Below, piece by piece: positions 1 to 11,800 of a DNA stretch of 64,000 bases (positions are counted from its first letter, which is position 1; every line of letters begins with the position of its first letter). Location of the stretch: assembly GCF_029867415.1 (NCBI RefSeq), contig NW_026705156.1, positions 62,001 to 126,000 of the forward strand, read 5' to 3'. The stretch comes from Vicia villosa. Its lineage: Eukaryota; Streptophyta; Magnoliopsida; Fabales; Fabaceae. The notes below the pieces were generated by a model that was not told the origin of the DNA, made no database searches, and saw nothing but the letters and a program-made list of their open reading frames with translations. A program made the position numbers and the translations under genes.

Positions 1-310
1 CAAAACAACATCATTGACATAATAATATATATTTCTCAACATACATATTCAAGTCAAAACACAATTACGGATAAATTCTCAATATATCGTAATCTACCGA
101 CAAACCAAATAGTTGATCTAATTCCAAATTGTATTCTAATCAATTAAACACATTGAAATTTAATTCAACTATTAATTTAATCAACCAATTAATAATCACA
201 CTATATTAATTTAATTCACTTCTATTTCTACTCCATTTCCAATTTCTAGCATTCTATTGCTCAAGACCATTTTTATTGAAAAGAATATCGCGCTAGCTTT
301 CTAACGCTTC
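1..310 (-). repeat. LARD 3' LTR, part 1 (left of the copia insertion)
   Basis: This stretch matches 10144-10453 of the other LTR with one difference noticed near 203. The remaining 1.32 kb of this LTR lies before the window. It ends with GCTTC, the copy of the target site left of the copia insertion. Confidence 0.85.
306..310. other. Copia target-site duplication, left copy
   Basis: GCTTC immediately before the TG of the copia element. The same five bases follow the element at 5300-5304, and the undisrupted site AACGCTTCGAACG is in the sister LTR near 10446. Confidence 0.9.
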
Positions 311-775
311 TGTTGTGAAAAACGATACCAATAACAAATTATAATAGGGAATTAGGGAGGAGAAGAAGAACACAATATTTGGTTATAACTGCTATTCTTT
401 TACTTTCTCTTAAAACAAGATTACAAGTTTACAAGAATAACAAATAACCTCTCTCACCCTAAATTAGGATTTGCAGCTTAGCAATGATGAGAGACTAGTA
501 TGCTATTTATAATAAAACCTAACATACTAACTAATGGGCTTTTTCAGCAAGGCCCATTATACAAGCCAACTTAATAAACAAGCTAACTTAACAAATTAGG
601 GTTTAAACACTAAAACCTAATTTAACATGCTAACAACTCTAGCATCTTCGACTACAGCATGCACACTTCGACACCAGCATTTGAACAATCCTTCGACTTC
701 ATGCTTAACTCTGTCGAACTGTCAAACCAAGAAGCTACCCTTCGACAATACTAGAGTTCGATCCAATATCTCACA
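311..775 (-). repeat. Copia 3' LTR (465 bp)
   Basis: Matches 4809-5299 throughout, except that 26 bp are missing. The missing piece would lie between two copies of CATCTTCGAC; only one copy remains here (643-652). It begins TGTTGTG and ends CTCACA. Confidence 0.92.
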
Positions 776-790
776 AATCTCCACCTTGGA
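776..790 (-). other. Copia polypurine tract
   Basis: On the minus strand the bases next to the 3' LTR read TCCAAGGTGGAGATT, the purine-rich plus-strand primer typical of plant copia elements. This fixes the orientation of the element. Confidence 0.8.
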
Positions 791-817
791 CCTAACTCTA
801 CAACGTCAAGGAACAAA

Positions 818-3800
818 CTAGCTTTCTTCATGCAGCTTTATCAACTGCATACAGTGGAAAAACTTGCAACTCGGCAATGTCTTGGTGATCATATCAGCAG
901 CATTGTCTTCAGTCGAAACCTTCAGCACTTGGACTTCTCCACGCTCGATTACTCCTCTGACGAAATGCAGCCTCACATCAATGTGCTTAGTTCGCTCATG
1001 ATAGGCTGAATTCTTTGTCAGGTGTATTGCACTTTGACTATCACATTTAATAGTGATACCTCGACCTTGAAGTTTCAGCTCTTTCGCAAAACCTTCAAGC
1101 CACAATGCTTCTTTCACAGCTTCAGTGAGAGCAATATATTCCGCTTCAGTGGTTGATAGAGCAACAACCTTTTGAAGAGTTGCTTTCCAACTAATTGCTG
1201 TGCCAAACATAGTGAAAACATATCCAGAAATAGATTTTCTGGAATCCATACAACCTGCATAATCAGAGTCGACATATCCTTCTATTACTGCTTTACTATC
1301 TTCACCCAAGGCTCCACCATAAATTAGAACTCTGTTCAGAGATCCATTTATGTACCTTAAAATCCACTTCAATGCTTGCCAGTGAGCCTTTTCAGGATTC
1401 GCCATGTACCTGCTTACAAGACTTACTGCGTATGCTATGTCGGGTCTAGTACAGACCATAGCATACATCAAAGAACCGACTATATTAGCATATGGGATGC
1501 TATTCATATAGGCTCTTTCGACATCAGTACTGGGACACTGATCAATACTCAGCTTGAATTGAGGGTTTGTTGGAGTCACAACTGGCTTCGAATTCGACAT
1601 ACCAAACTTTTCAAGAATCTTCCGTAGATATGCCTCTTGAGATAGACATAACTTCGACTTCTTTCTATCTCTTCGAATGTCAATTCCAAGAATCCTGGAA
1701 GCAGCTCCCAGATCCTTCATATCGAACTCCTTATTGAGTTCAGCCTTCACCCTCATCACATCTTCAACATTGTTGCTTGCTATGAGAATATCATCCACAT
1801 AAAGCAACAAAATAACAAATGAATTACCAGGTCGAAATCTGAAGTAAACGCAGTGGTCGAACTGACTTCTAATGAAACTTATGCGTGCCATGAACTTGTC
1901 GAATCTCCTATTCCACTGTCGAGGAGATTGTTTCAGCCCATACAAAGATCTCTTTAACTTGCACACATAATCTTCCTTCCCCTTTTCGACATACCCTTCA
2001 GGTTGCCTCATCAGGATCGTTTCATCTAGATCACCATACAAGAACGCAGTCTTCACATCCATCTGTTCCAGTTCAAGATCGAACTGTGCCACCATGGCAA
2101 GCAACATTCGAATGGACCTATGCTTCACAACAGGAGAAAACACATCATTGAAGTCGACACCTTCTTTCTGAGTGAAACCCCTTGCAACTAACCTTGCCTT
2201 GTATCTTTTCGACGTCACTCCTTCAATTCCTTCCTTAACTTTGAAAATCCATTTACAGCTGACTAACCTTGCCCCAACAGGTTTCTTGATCAGTTCCCAA
2301 GTATGATTATCATGAAGAGATTTCATCTCATCATCCATGGCCTTCAGCCATTCAGTCTTATTTCGACTCCTCATAACTTCCTTATAATCTCTAGGTTCAT
2401 CATCAAGAACCTCACTGGCAGAGATTAATGCATAAGCTATAAGATCTGCATACCCAAGTCTCTGAGGTGGTTTGATGGCTCTTCTCGACCTATCTCTCGA
2501 CAGTAGGTAGTCATCGTCAGTTTCCTCAACTTCCTCAGCATCTTCTGTTTCTTCTTCGACTTCATCTGGGATATGCAATTCAGCATCAACATGCTCCACC
2601 TCAACAGGAATCTCTACCTGTTCTAGCTCTTCGTCAGATGTTTCTGTACTTCGACCAACATCATTAGTTTTCTTAAAAGCCATTTCAGCTTCATTGAAAA
2701 CTACATCTCGACTGGTGATACACCTCCTGTGACCTGGCTCTAGGCACCATAGCCTATAAGCTTTGACTCCTTCAGGGTATCCCATGAACATGCATTTCAG
2801 AGCTCTAGGTTCGACCTTGTCTTGCCTAATGTGAGCATAGGCTACGCAGCCAAATACTCTCAGTTTGTCGAGATCTGGTGGATGTCCCGACCAAACTTCT
2901 TCAGGTGTCTTCATATCTAACGCTGTCGAAGGACATCTGTTTATCAGATATGTTGCTGTCGAAACAGCCTCAGCCCAGAACACCTTTGTTAACCCCGCAC
3001 TAGTCAACATGCATCTGACTCTCTCCAAAATAGTTCGATTAAACCTTTCAGCCAAACCATTTTGCTGTGGAGTACCTGCAGTAGTTCTATGCCTTGCAAT
3101 ACCAGAGGCAGCACAAAAACTGTCGAATGCCTCATTGCAAAATTCAAGGCCATTGTCGGTTCTCAACCTCTTGACCTTTCTGCCAGTCTGATTTTCAACC
3201 AGAGTCTTCCAACTTTTGAAATTCTCAAAAGTTTCATCCTTAGTCTTCTGGATGAATACCCATAATTTTCTGGAATAATCATCTACTATGGATAGAAAAT
3301 ACCTTGCTCCTGAATGTGATGGACACCTTGCAGGCCCCCAAAGATCAGCATGGATGTAATCAAGGGATCCATGTGTTCTTTGTTTGCCTTTGTTGAACTT
3401 CACTCTGCAAGATTTTCCAAGTACACAGGGTTCACAAAACTTCAGCTTTTCGACTTTGTCTCCACCAAGCAGATTTTGTTTCCCTAATTCGATCAGACCC
3501 CTTTCACTGACATGGCCCAATCTCATGTGCCAGATTTCTGTTTTCGACAAAGGTTTCGTGGATGCAACATTTGTCGAACCACTTACAACTTCAGCCTCAA
3601 GGGTATACAAGCCTTGTTTCTTCACGCCTCTCAAGACTTCCTTCGAACCCTTCATGACTCTTAGGATACTTTTCCCTCCTTGGAAAACATATCCTTTCTT
3701 GTCGAATTCACCAAGAGAAAGCAGATTTCTCTTCAAATCAGGAACATACCTGACTTCAGTCAACAACCTTATTGACTCATCATGGAGCTTGAATCTCACA

Positions 3801-4783
3801 GATCCAACACCTGCAATCTTGCAAGCCTTGTTGTTTCCCAGCAATACTGATCCACCATCTTGATCACATAATTCCTCGAACAGGTCTTTGTTTGGAGTCA
3901 TGTGCCAAGTGCAACCTGAATCCATAATCCACTCCTTCTTAGAGTCACTGCTTGAAACCACAAGAACATCAGATGATTCGAAATCATCTTGAACAATGGC
4001 AGCGTTGCCATTATCCTTACCTCCATGATATTTCAAGCGTTCAGGGCACACCTTTTTTGTGTGACCCTCCTTCTTACAATGGTAGCATCGAATGCCAGAT
4101 GCTTCGCCACTGTAAGTCTTCGACTGGCTTTTGCCTTTCTTCTTGTCGAACTTACCATCCTTTCGTAAGAGTTTTCCTTTAACGGCCAAACCTTCGCCAA
4201 CAGTCGAAGGTTTATGCTCCTTTCGTTCATTCAAGTCTTTAGAGTACAAGGCTGATTGAACTTCTTCAAACGTCAGGGACTCCCTTCCATACAAGAGAGT
4301 TTCTTTAAAGTGAGCATGTGATCGAGGCAAAGAACACAATAGTAACAGCGCTTGATCTTCATCATCGATCTTCACATCAATATTTTCAAGATCAAGAATC
4401 AGCTTGTTGAACATATCCAACTGCTCAGCCAATACTTTGTCTTCAATCATCTTGAATGAATACAAAGCTTGCTTCAGGTAGAGTCGATTTACCAGCGATT
4501 TGGTCATATATAAACTTTCAAGTTTCACCCATAACCCTGATGCCGTCGTCTCCTTTGATACCTGCCGGAGAACCTTATCACCAAGGCTCAACAAAATTGC
4601 GCTGTGTGCTTTCTCGATCATATTTGTCTTCTCCGCTGCCGTCAATTCTGCATTCATGGCTGCCTCTCCCTTCAACGCTTCCAAACAACCCTGCTGAACC
4701 AGTAGGGCTTTCATCTTCAAGCGCCACAGACCGAAATCATTCACTCCGGTGAACTTTTCAATCTCATACTTTGTTGAAGGCAT
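818..4783 (-). CDS. Ty1-copia Gag-Pol polyprotein (intact)
   Basis: An uninterrupted ORF of 1321 codons from ATG at 4783. An in-frame GTG lies five codons upstream, but the ATG is the likely start. Domains in order, numbered from the ATG: copia Gag (UBN2 type) about 1-200; zinc knuckle CYHCKKEGHTKKVC near 233-246; aspartic protease DSG at 288-290 in WIMDSGCTWHMT; GAG-pre-integrase HMRLGHV; integrase with D480, D543 and E579; reverse transcriptase with YVDD at 995-998; RNase H with DSDYAGCMDSRKS and TTEAEYIAL. The polyprotein makes virus-like particles, copies element RNA into DNA and integrates it. No frameshift or stop is present, which is uncommon for plant copies and fits recent insertion. 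The TGA/TAG context at the end is ordinary. Confidence 0.95.
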   Translation of the reverse strand: MPSTKYEIEKFTGVNDFGLWRLKMKALLVQQGCLEALKGEAAMNAELTAAEKTNMIEKAHSAILLSLGDKVLRQVSKETTASGLWVKLESLYMTKSLVNRLYLKQALYSFKMIEDKVLAEQLDMFNKLILDLENIDVKIDDEDQALLLLCSLPRSHAHFKETLLYGRESLTFEEVQSALYSKDLNERKEHKPSTVGEGLAVKGKLLRKDGKFDKKKGKSQSKTYSGEASGIRCYHCKKEGHTKKVCPERLKYHGGKDNGNAAIVQDDFESSDVLVVSSSDSKKEWIMDSGCTWHMTPNKDLFEELCDQDGGSVLLGNNKACKIAGVGSVRFKLHDESIRLLTEVRYVPDLKRNLLSLGEFDKKGYVFQGGKSILRVMKGSKEVLRGVKKQGLYTLEAEVVSGSTNVASTKPLSKTEIWHMRLGHVSERGLIELGKQNLLGGDKVEKLKFCEPCVLGKSCRVKFNKGKQRTHGSLDYIHADLWGPARCPSHSGARYFLSIVDDYSRKLWVFIQKTKDETFENFKSWKTLVENQTGRKVKRLRTDNGLEFCNEAFDSFCAASGIARHRTTAGTPQQNGLAERFNRTILERVRCMLTSAGLTKVFWAEAVSTATYLINRCPSTALDMKTPEEVWSGHPPDLDKLRVFGCVAYAHIRQDKVEPRALKCMFMGYPEGVKAYRLWCLEPGHRRCITSRDVVFNEAEMAFKKTNDVGRSTETSDEELEQVEIPVEVEHVDAELHIPDEVEEETEDAEEVEETDDDYLLSRDRSRRAIKPPQRLGYADLIAYALISASEVLDDEPRDYKEVMRSRNKTEWLKAMDDEMKSLHDNHTWELIKKPVGARLVSCKWIFKVKEGIEGVTSKRYKARLVARGFTQKEGVDFNDVFSPVVKHRSIRMLLAMVAQFDLELEQMDVKTAFLYGDLDETILMRQPEGYVEKGKEDYVCKLKRSLYGLKQSPRQWNRRFDKFMARISFIRSQFDHCVYFRFRPGNSFVILLLYVDDILIASNNVEDVMRVKAELNKEFDMKDLGAASRILGIDIRRDRKKSKLCLSQEAYLRKILEKFGMSNSKPVVTPTNPQFKLSIDQCPSTDVERAYMNSIPYANIVGSLMYAMVCTRPDIAYAVSLVSRYMANPEKAHWQALKWILRYINGSLNRVLIYGGALGEDSKAVIEGYVDSDYAGCMDSRKSISGYVFTMFGTAISWKATLQKVVALSTTEAEYIALTEAVKEALWLEGFAKELKLQGRGITIKCDSQSAIHLTKNSAYHERTKHIDVRLHFVRGVIERGEVQVLKVSTEDNAADMITKTLPSCKFFHCMQLIKLHEES

Positions 4784-4808
4784 CTTCTCCACGCTCACCG
4801 CAACAATT

Positions 4809-5299
4809 TGTTGTGAAAAACGATACCAATAACAAATTATAATAGGGAATTAGGGAGGAGAAGAAGAACACAATATTTGGTTATAACTGCTATTCTTTTA
4901 CTTTCTCTTAAAACAAGATTACAAGTTTACAAGAATAACAAATAACCTCTCTCACCCTAAATTAGGATTTGCAGCTTAGCAATGATGAGAGACTAGTATG
5001 CTATTTATAATAAAACCTAACATACTAACTAATGGGCTTTTTCAGCAAGGCCCATTATACAAGCCAACTTAATAAACAAGCTAACTTAACAAATTAGGGT
5101 TTAAACACTAAAACCTAATTTAACATGCTAACAACTCTAGCATCTTCGACATCTGCATGCTAGACTCATCTTCGACTACAGCATGCACACTTCGACACCA
5201 GCATTTGAACAATCCTTCGACTTCATGCTTAACTCTGTCGAACTGTCAAACCAAGAAGCTACCCTTCGACAATACTAGAGTTCGATCCAATATCTCACA
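4809..5299 (-). repeat. Copia 5' LTR (491 bp)
   Basis: Complete LTR with both CATCTTCGAC repeats (5141-5150 and 5167-5176). It drives transcription of the element towards lower coordinates. Confidence 0.92.
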
Positions 5300-5304
5300 G
5301 CTTC
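5300..5304. other. Copia target-site duplication, right copy
   Basis: GCTTC immediately after the terminal CA of the copia element, pairing with 306-310. Confidence 0.9.
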
Positions 5305-5453
5305 GAACGAGGACTCGAACGGAGTTACGGTTTAAAAGATATAAATTGTTGAAGTTCCAATAAAAAAGCAAACACCGACATTATACACTGACAACTCTAA
5401 ACATGTCAGAATTACTCAAAACAAACAAAAGCATGACACTTAGTAATTCAAAA

Positions 5454-5547
5454 TAACTCTAGCAACTTTATTGTCAACTCTAACAACTCTATTGACAACT
5501 TTAATAACTCTATTGACAACTCTATTAGCAACTCTAACAACTCTATT
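5454..5547. repeat. AACTCTA short-repeat tract in the LTR
   Basis: About eight irregular copies of AACTCTA or AACTCTATTGAC in tandem. The identical tract is in the other LTR at about 10604-10697. It is a simple repeat inherited with the element. Confidence 0.7.
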
Positions 5548-6940
5548 CAAATTATAATAATTTTAAATTATCTCATTACTCTAATTATTTATATCTAATT
5601 CTAAAACTCCTAAAATTATTACAAATAATATTAATTCCAATTCCATTATATTTTATTCCTAAAATGTGTGTCAAGTTCCATCACAAAACCAATATTTATT
5701 TATAAAGAATATTTAAATTAAAACCCAATTTCGGTCGATTCGTAAAATATCACAATTTCAACAAAATAACACCACCATATTAACCTACTAATTAAACTTA
5801 ACTACCACGTAAATTTTTATCAAATTCCGGATAACTAATTATACCCTTTAATTCGACTATTTCGATCAAACGGGACTGTTTTACTATTTTGTATCTTATT
5901 AATCCTATAACCATTATTGTTATGTTACTGGTACGGCTATACTGTTCTAATAATAAATTTCCAACTACTATGATTCTTTCTATTTTCTATTAAATAACTA
6001 CTTAGTTTCATAATACGAGTGAGATGTAATATCACACCATTTTGAACCTAGTTCAAATAGATGAGTTATATTACTATCCTTGGTTCAGCCAGTGGGCTTC
6101 TAAATTTCCTGGAACAATTATAAAAAGTGTATATAGCATTGGAAACAGTATATCACGTTTCGTAAAAAGTGTATATGGCATTAAAAGTGTATATTCAACA
6201 CTAGTGTTTCACAACACGAATGGAAACAACCTGAACCATTCAAATATTAACACAAACAGTAGCGGCCAAAACTTCAATTTCCAGAAACGAGTTAACATGT
6301 CAATTTCAAACAACAACCACAGCAATTAAGAGAAAGCAATATTTTGTAGATTTATAATCTTTAGCAACAATTAACACAAACAAATGCATTAACCTAAATC
6401 CCTAATCCCCAACATACAAGGTTTCATAAGCCCCATTATAGGAAGAGAACCCCACCCTTACCTTATCAATGGAAGCAACTCAATGGGTCTCTAATTGCAT
6501 CTTTACTTGACACCATGGATGAAAAATCTTCAAGCTTCTTCTTCTTCTTCTCCATAGTCTTGTCTCTTTCTCCTCTATTCTTGTTTCTTCATTATGACAA
6601 CTCCCCCTTTCCAAAATCTCTAAAACCCTAATATAAAATCAATTGGGCTTAGTGTTTAAATCCTCTCTTTATTTAATATCCTCCAAAATCAATTTAGGCC
6701 CAATAAGAGATATAACTCAAACAATTAATTATATCACTTATAATAATAATTCCTTCAATATAATAATTCCGACTTATAAATAATATTATTCTTAATATTA
6801 TTTTCCGACTATCCGACTTCAATTTATATAATTCCAAATACGCCCTTAAATAACACCGATAATCCAAATTCGACTAAATCAAATATTTAAATCCTTCAAT
6901 AATTTAATTAACCAATTTAATTAAATTCGGGGTGTTACAA

Positions 6941-6952
6941 CTCTCCCCCACT
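6941..6952 (-). other. LARD polypurine tract
   Basis: Minus strand reads AGTGGGGGAGAG next to the LTR end, the plus-strand primer of Ty3-gypsy type elements. The same tract precedes another LTR at 49522-49533. Confidence 0.75.
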
Positions 6953-8805
6953 TATAATATTTTCGTCCTCGAAAATTCGCTCAACACCATCCAAACACAA
7001 ACCTCGTATCCAAATCTCAAATCTCCAAATCGCGCTTGGTAACACTTCGATCACTTTCTCTTCGTCACAACAACAATTATCATGAACACAAACACATTAC
7101 AGTTCTTACCAGTTTTGCAATAATCAACGACTCAATGCAGTACTCTGGCGCATCACACTTATTCCAACAGTCCATCAATCCAAATATCAAGATAACTCAT
7201 CTTTACCGACTTCTAACGTATAGTTTCTTACTCCCTCAAGCCTTACAACAACAGTGTCACCTAAAGCTTCCGCTGCTCAACTCTGATAATTCTCTTTTAA
7301 GTCACCATTCTCTATAAAACTCCGTCTACTTATACGGTTCACAAATTCTCGATCCAATTCAAACCTTTTTCAATACTCATCCCCACATCGTTGTTTACTT
7401 GATAATTCCAATGTTTCACTTTGTGACACTCGCTTGCATAAAACGTACCACACCGATTGTTAATCTCATCTAATTCTAACTCAACCATCCCTCTTACCAA
7501 GCTACACAAACTAATGGGCGACTATCTTCACGATAAAATATAGACATTATTTCTACACTATTAAGACAACAAGACAAATCTATAACGTCCAATACGAGTT
7601 TCGTCTACCATTAACAATAGATTGAGGGTGATCAGTTCCCCAATTTGCCAATTAGTATCCGACAACCTTAGTGGAGTATAAATCGTTGTTACATCAAATT
7701 AATGTCCTTTCCGAATTTCCACTTAAATCCAATAACACGACGCAATCCAATGATTCACTTTAGGTTTTCACAATTCCTATAACTTCTTACTCAATCGATC
7801 TTGTCGATGAGACACCGACGTCCAAACATAATACCAAATCTGATTCACAATTACTTAGCAACACACAATCGTCAAACATCTTTAATACCAACATCTCGTC
7901 TTCTCATTTTAATCATCAACAACAAGTTCTGCTTAACTTCACTTCAGACATTTGCGGTAACAACCATTCTTATTCAACATGCTTACACATTTCCATAAAG
8001 GTAGAATACAACTTCACCTCTTCGTAGGTTCAAACGGTACGTCCAATTGATACTCGAAACTCAAGATACGAATCTTTGACGTTATCCAAATTGCAAACAT
8101 CGACGTCAAGCATCAACAATTTTTATGTTATCTCCCAAAATCCTCAAATAACTTCGACAACAACTGCACCCCATCCCAATATCATCACGTCAACTCAATC
8201 TATTACGGCTGCGACAATCATTCCTATAATACATTTCATCTCGTTATCTTTCTGACGCTTCAAACGGAGTTTAAATCAGATATCTAAAACTCAAGCTACG
8301 CGCATTATCGAGTTCCAACTCGGGTTCACGATTCACAACACTTCACACATCGACTACGTCCTTTAATCACTTATGCGAGTCCAACATAAAGTCTACCGCA
8401 ACTTTATCACCTTAACACTTGTCAAACACCGGCATCAGACGCAAAGGCTAAACACACCGACAAGCTCTCAGTCCTCAACCGTGCTGAACATCGTCACTCT
8501 CTAACTTCTGTCTCCCAAAATTATCCTTAACTTCACATTGTCTTCGACTCTGGTTAACATCCAAAACTCTCAACAACACTTGCATTGTCGCTTGTCGATA
8601 ACATACCTGACCATCCCTTACAACAGAAACATCTTCGAGAAGCAAAACTTCTCCCCCACTTGGAATCAAACCAATCCCTACAACAAAACAAACAAGTACG
8701 GACAGTGTTTCACACACGTGTCGTGTACTAAAGACTAAAACACTAACAGCATTCAACTGTCGCACAACTCAACAGACTCGACAACTTGGCCGGACGGACC
8801 GACCT

Positions 8806-8817
8806 GCTCTGATACCA
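8806..8817 (-). other. LARD primer binding site (initiator Met tRNA)
   Basis: Minus strand reads TGGTATCAGAGC, the complement of the 3' end of plant initiator methionine tRNA, four bases from the LTR edge. It fixes the orientation and identifies 8822-12088 as the 5' LTR. Confidence 0.9.
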
Positions 8818-8821
8818 CTAA

Positions 8822-11800
8822 TGTAACACCCCATTTCTACCCAGAAATTATATATAAAAAAAATCAGAGTTTTCAAAATTTCTCAATAAACAAATGAGGC
8901 GTCACATAACTAAAACAAAACCAATCACCTCGTCGCATAAAGCGGATACATAGCACATTTGAAATAGAATAACTTATTTTATTAAAACACAGCGGAATCA
9001 CTTAAGAATGTATTCAATAAAATATCTTCAGTTAACTTATCATTTTATCCAACCAAAATGAAACAATTAAATAGCAACATCATAAATAATATAAATCGTT
9101 CCCCCCAGAGTGCTACGTATCAGAGCGACAACCGACTCGAGTAACGGCAACTAAATCTTCATACTTGAATACCTGCACGTTACCAATATAAAGGCAACGG
9201 CGCAACAAGAGAAAAGGGTGAGATATCAAATCATATAAGTGGGCATATGATAAATTGCATGCTAGGATTCAGACATATAAAATCATCACATCACAAGTAT
9301 CAATAGCTACTATACACATCATACTTCTACAGTCATTAATCTCACATACTTTTCATCACACAACAAGTCATAATCATGTAAATAGTATCATCTAATAAAT
9401 TTCAATTATTCAAGTAAGCACAAAATTTAATAGTATAATATTCAAAAGATTCAATACTATTATCCCAAATATATACACAATCCATCATTATCACATATTC
9501 ACACGTTTAACCAATTATATATCAAAACATCACCAATTTCAATTATCACATCTCATGTACACATGACAATCACATAAATGCATATATTCAACATCACTTA
9601 ACCTCAATGTGACTCAATGCAAGATATGTGACTCTATGCATGTGGTACCCAATGTAGACCCAAAGTTCCACCGCTTCCGATTCATATAGAATCTAGCCAC
9701 GCTTCAGATCCGGACAAGATCAAAGCCACCAAATGTAAACATATAGTTTACCGCTTTCCGAATTCACTCTAGAATCCAAGCCCCGCTTTTGTTTCAAAGC
9801 AAACCACCTTTGTTTCAAGGCACACCATGACATGAATGCATGTACAATGTTGACAAACATATGCAATTAAGATCATCTCTACCATCTTAATATTTAGCAT
9901 ATCACAATAATTCAACTCGATGAATTATCCACCAATTGTACACAACATTCACAACACATACATATCATTCACATATAAAAGGCCAATTAATCAATTACGA
10001 TTCACAAAATCCATTTAACACTAGTAACCATACTATCTCATGTTAATTCTCATTTTGCCAATTATATATGAACATACACATTTAAAATCAAACAATTAAT
10101 CATTAAAATTAATGCTATCCAACTACCCACAAAGAATCAATATCAAAACAACATCATTGACATAATAATATATATTTCTCAACATACATATTCAAGTCAA
10201 AACACAATTACGGATAAATTCTCAATATATCGTAATCTACCGACAAACCAAATAGTTGATCTAATTCCAAATTGTATTCTAATCAATTAAACACATTGAA
10301 ATTTAATTCAACTATTAATTTAATCAACCAATTAATAATCACATTATATTAATTTAATTCACTTCTATTTCTACTCCATTTCCAATTTCTAGCATTCTAT
10401 TGCTCAAGACCATTTTTATTGAAAAGAATATCGCGCTAGCTTTCTAACGCTTCGAACGGGGACTCGAACGGAGTTACGGTTTAAAAGATATAAATTGTTG
10501 AAGTTCCAATAAAAAAGCAAACACCGACATTATACACTGACAACTCTAAACATGTCAGAATTACTCAAAACAAACAAAAGCATGACACTTAGTAATTCAA
10601 AATAACTCTAGCAACTTTATTGTCAACTCTAACAACTCTATTGACAACTTTAATAACTCTATTGACAACTCTATTAGCAACTCTAACAACTCTATTCAAA
10701 TTATAATAATTTTAAATTATCTCATTACTCTAATTATTTATATCTAATTCTAAAACTCCTAAAATTATTACAAATAATATTAATTCCAATTCCATTATAT
10801 TTTATTCCTAAAATGTGTGTCAAGTTCCATCACAAAACCAATATTTATTTATAAAGAATATTTAAATTAAAACCCAATTTCGGTCGATTCGTAAAATATC
10901 ACAATTTCAACAAAATAACACCACCATATTAACCTACTAATTAAACTTAACTACCACGTAAATTTTTATCAAATTCCGGATAACTAATTATACCCTTTAA
11001 TTCGACTATTTCGATCAAACGGGACTGTTTTACTATTTTGTATCTTATTAATCCTATAACCATTATTGTTATGTTACTGGTACGGCTATACTGTTCTAAT
11101 AATAAATTTTCAACTACTATGATTCTTTCTATTTTCTATTAAATAACTACTTAGTTTCATAATACGAGTGAGATGTAATATCACACCATTTTGAACCTAG
11201 TTCAAATAGATGAGTTATATTACTATCCTTGGTTCAGCCAGTGGGCTTCTAAATTTCCTGGAACAATTATAAAAAGTGTATATAGCATTGGAAACAGTAT
11301 ATCACGTTTCGTAAAAAGTGTATATGGCATTAAAAGTGTATATTCAACACTAGTGTTTCACAACACGAATGGAAACAACCTGAACCATTCAAATATTAAC
11401 ACAAACAGTAGCGGCCAAAACTTCAATTTCCAGAAACGAGTTAACATGTCAATTTCAAACAACAACCACAGCAATTAAGAGAAAGCAATATTTTGTAGAT
11501 TTATAATCTTTAGCAACAATTAACACAAACAAATGCATTAACCTAAATCCCTAATCCCCAACATACAAGGTTTCATAAGCCCCATTATAGGAAGAGAACC
11601 CCACCCTTACCTTATCAATGGAAGCAACTCAATGGGTCTCTAATTGCATCTTTACTTGACACCATGGATGAAAAATCTTCAAGCTTCTTCTTCTTCTTCT
11701 CCATAGTCTTGTCTCTTTCTCCTCTATTCTTGTTTCTTCATTATGACAACTCCCCCTTTCCAAAATCTCTAAAACCCTAATATAAAATCAATTGGGCTTA

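Larger units (their letters stand above)
311..5299 (-). mobile_element. Complete Ty1-copia retrotransposon, Tork/Tnt1-like
   Basis: This is a full-length element of 4989 bp on the minus strand with LTRs of 465 and 491 bp, TG...CA ends, a copia-type purine tract beside the 3' LTR, and one uninterrupted gag-pol ORF. The 5-bp target duplication GCTTC is present on both sides. The intact site can be read in the sister LTR of the host element near 10446-10455. Apart from one 26-bp gap the two LTRs look identical, so the insertion is very recent. The Gag start and domain order (protease, integrase, RT, RNase H) resemble Tnt1; the Tork lineage assignment is from memory of that family. A canonical initiator-Met primer site is not visible after the 5' LTR. 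Confidence 0.95.
5300..6939 (-). repeat. LARD 3' LTR, part 2 (right of the copia insertion)
   Basis: Continues the outer LTR from the duplicated target site. From 5305 on it is collinear with 10454-12088 without any length change; substitutions were noticed near 5308, 5950 and 6801. The inner edge is GGGGTGTTACA. It carries a 95-codon ORF (6042-6329), which is the same in both LTRs and has no recognised domain. Confidence 0.88.
6940..8821 (-). other. LARD internal region without recognisable genes
   Basis: This is the 1.88 kb between the two LTRs. It holds only short ORFs under 100 codons on either strand, and none shows a gag, protease, RT or integrase motif. On the minus strand its last 40 bases before the 3' LTR (TTCGAGGACGAAAATAT then the purine tract) resemble the end of chromovirus elements. 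The region probably provides primer, packaging and plus-strand priming signals only. Confidence 0.7.

Noticed and set aside
5454..5547. CRISPR-like or satellite array of AACTCTA repeats
   Set aside because: Units are short, irregular and have no unique spacers; it is a simple repeat within an LTR of a plant genome.
6042..6329. 95-codon ORF starting MNLVQIDELYYYPWF
   Set aside because: Present identically at 11191-11478 because both lie in the LARD LTRs. No domain, and identity is explained by LTR duplication rather than selection.
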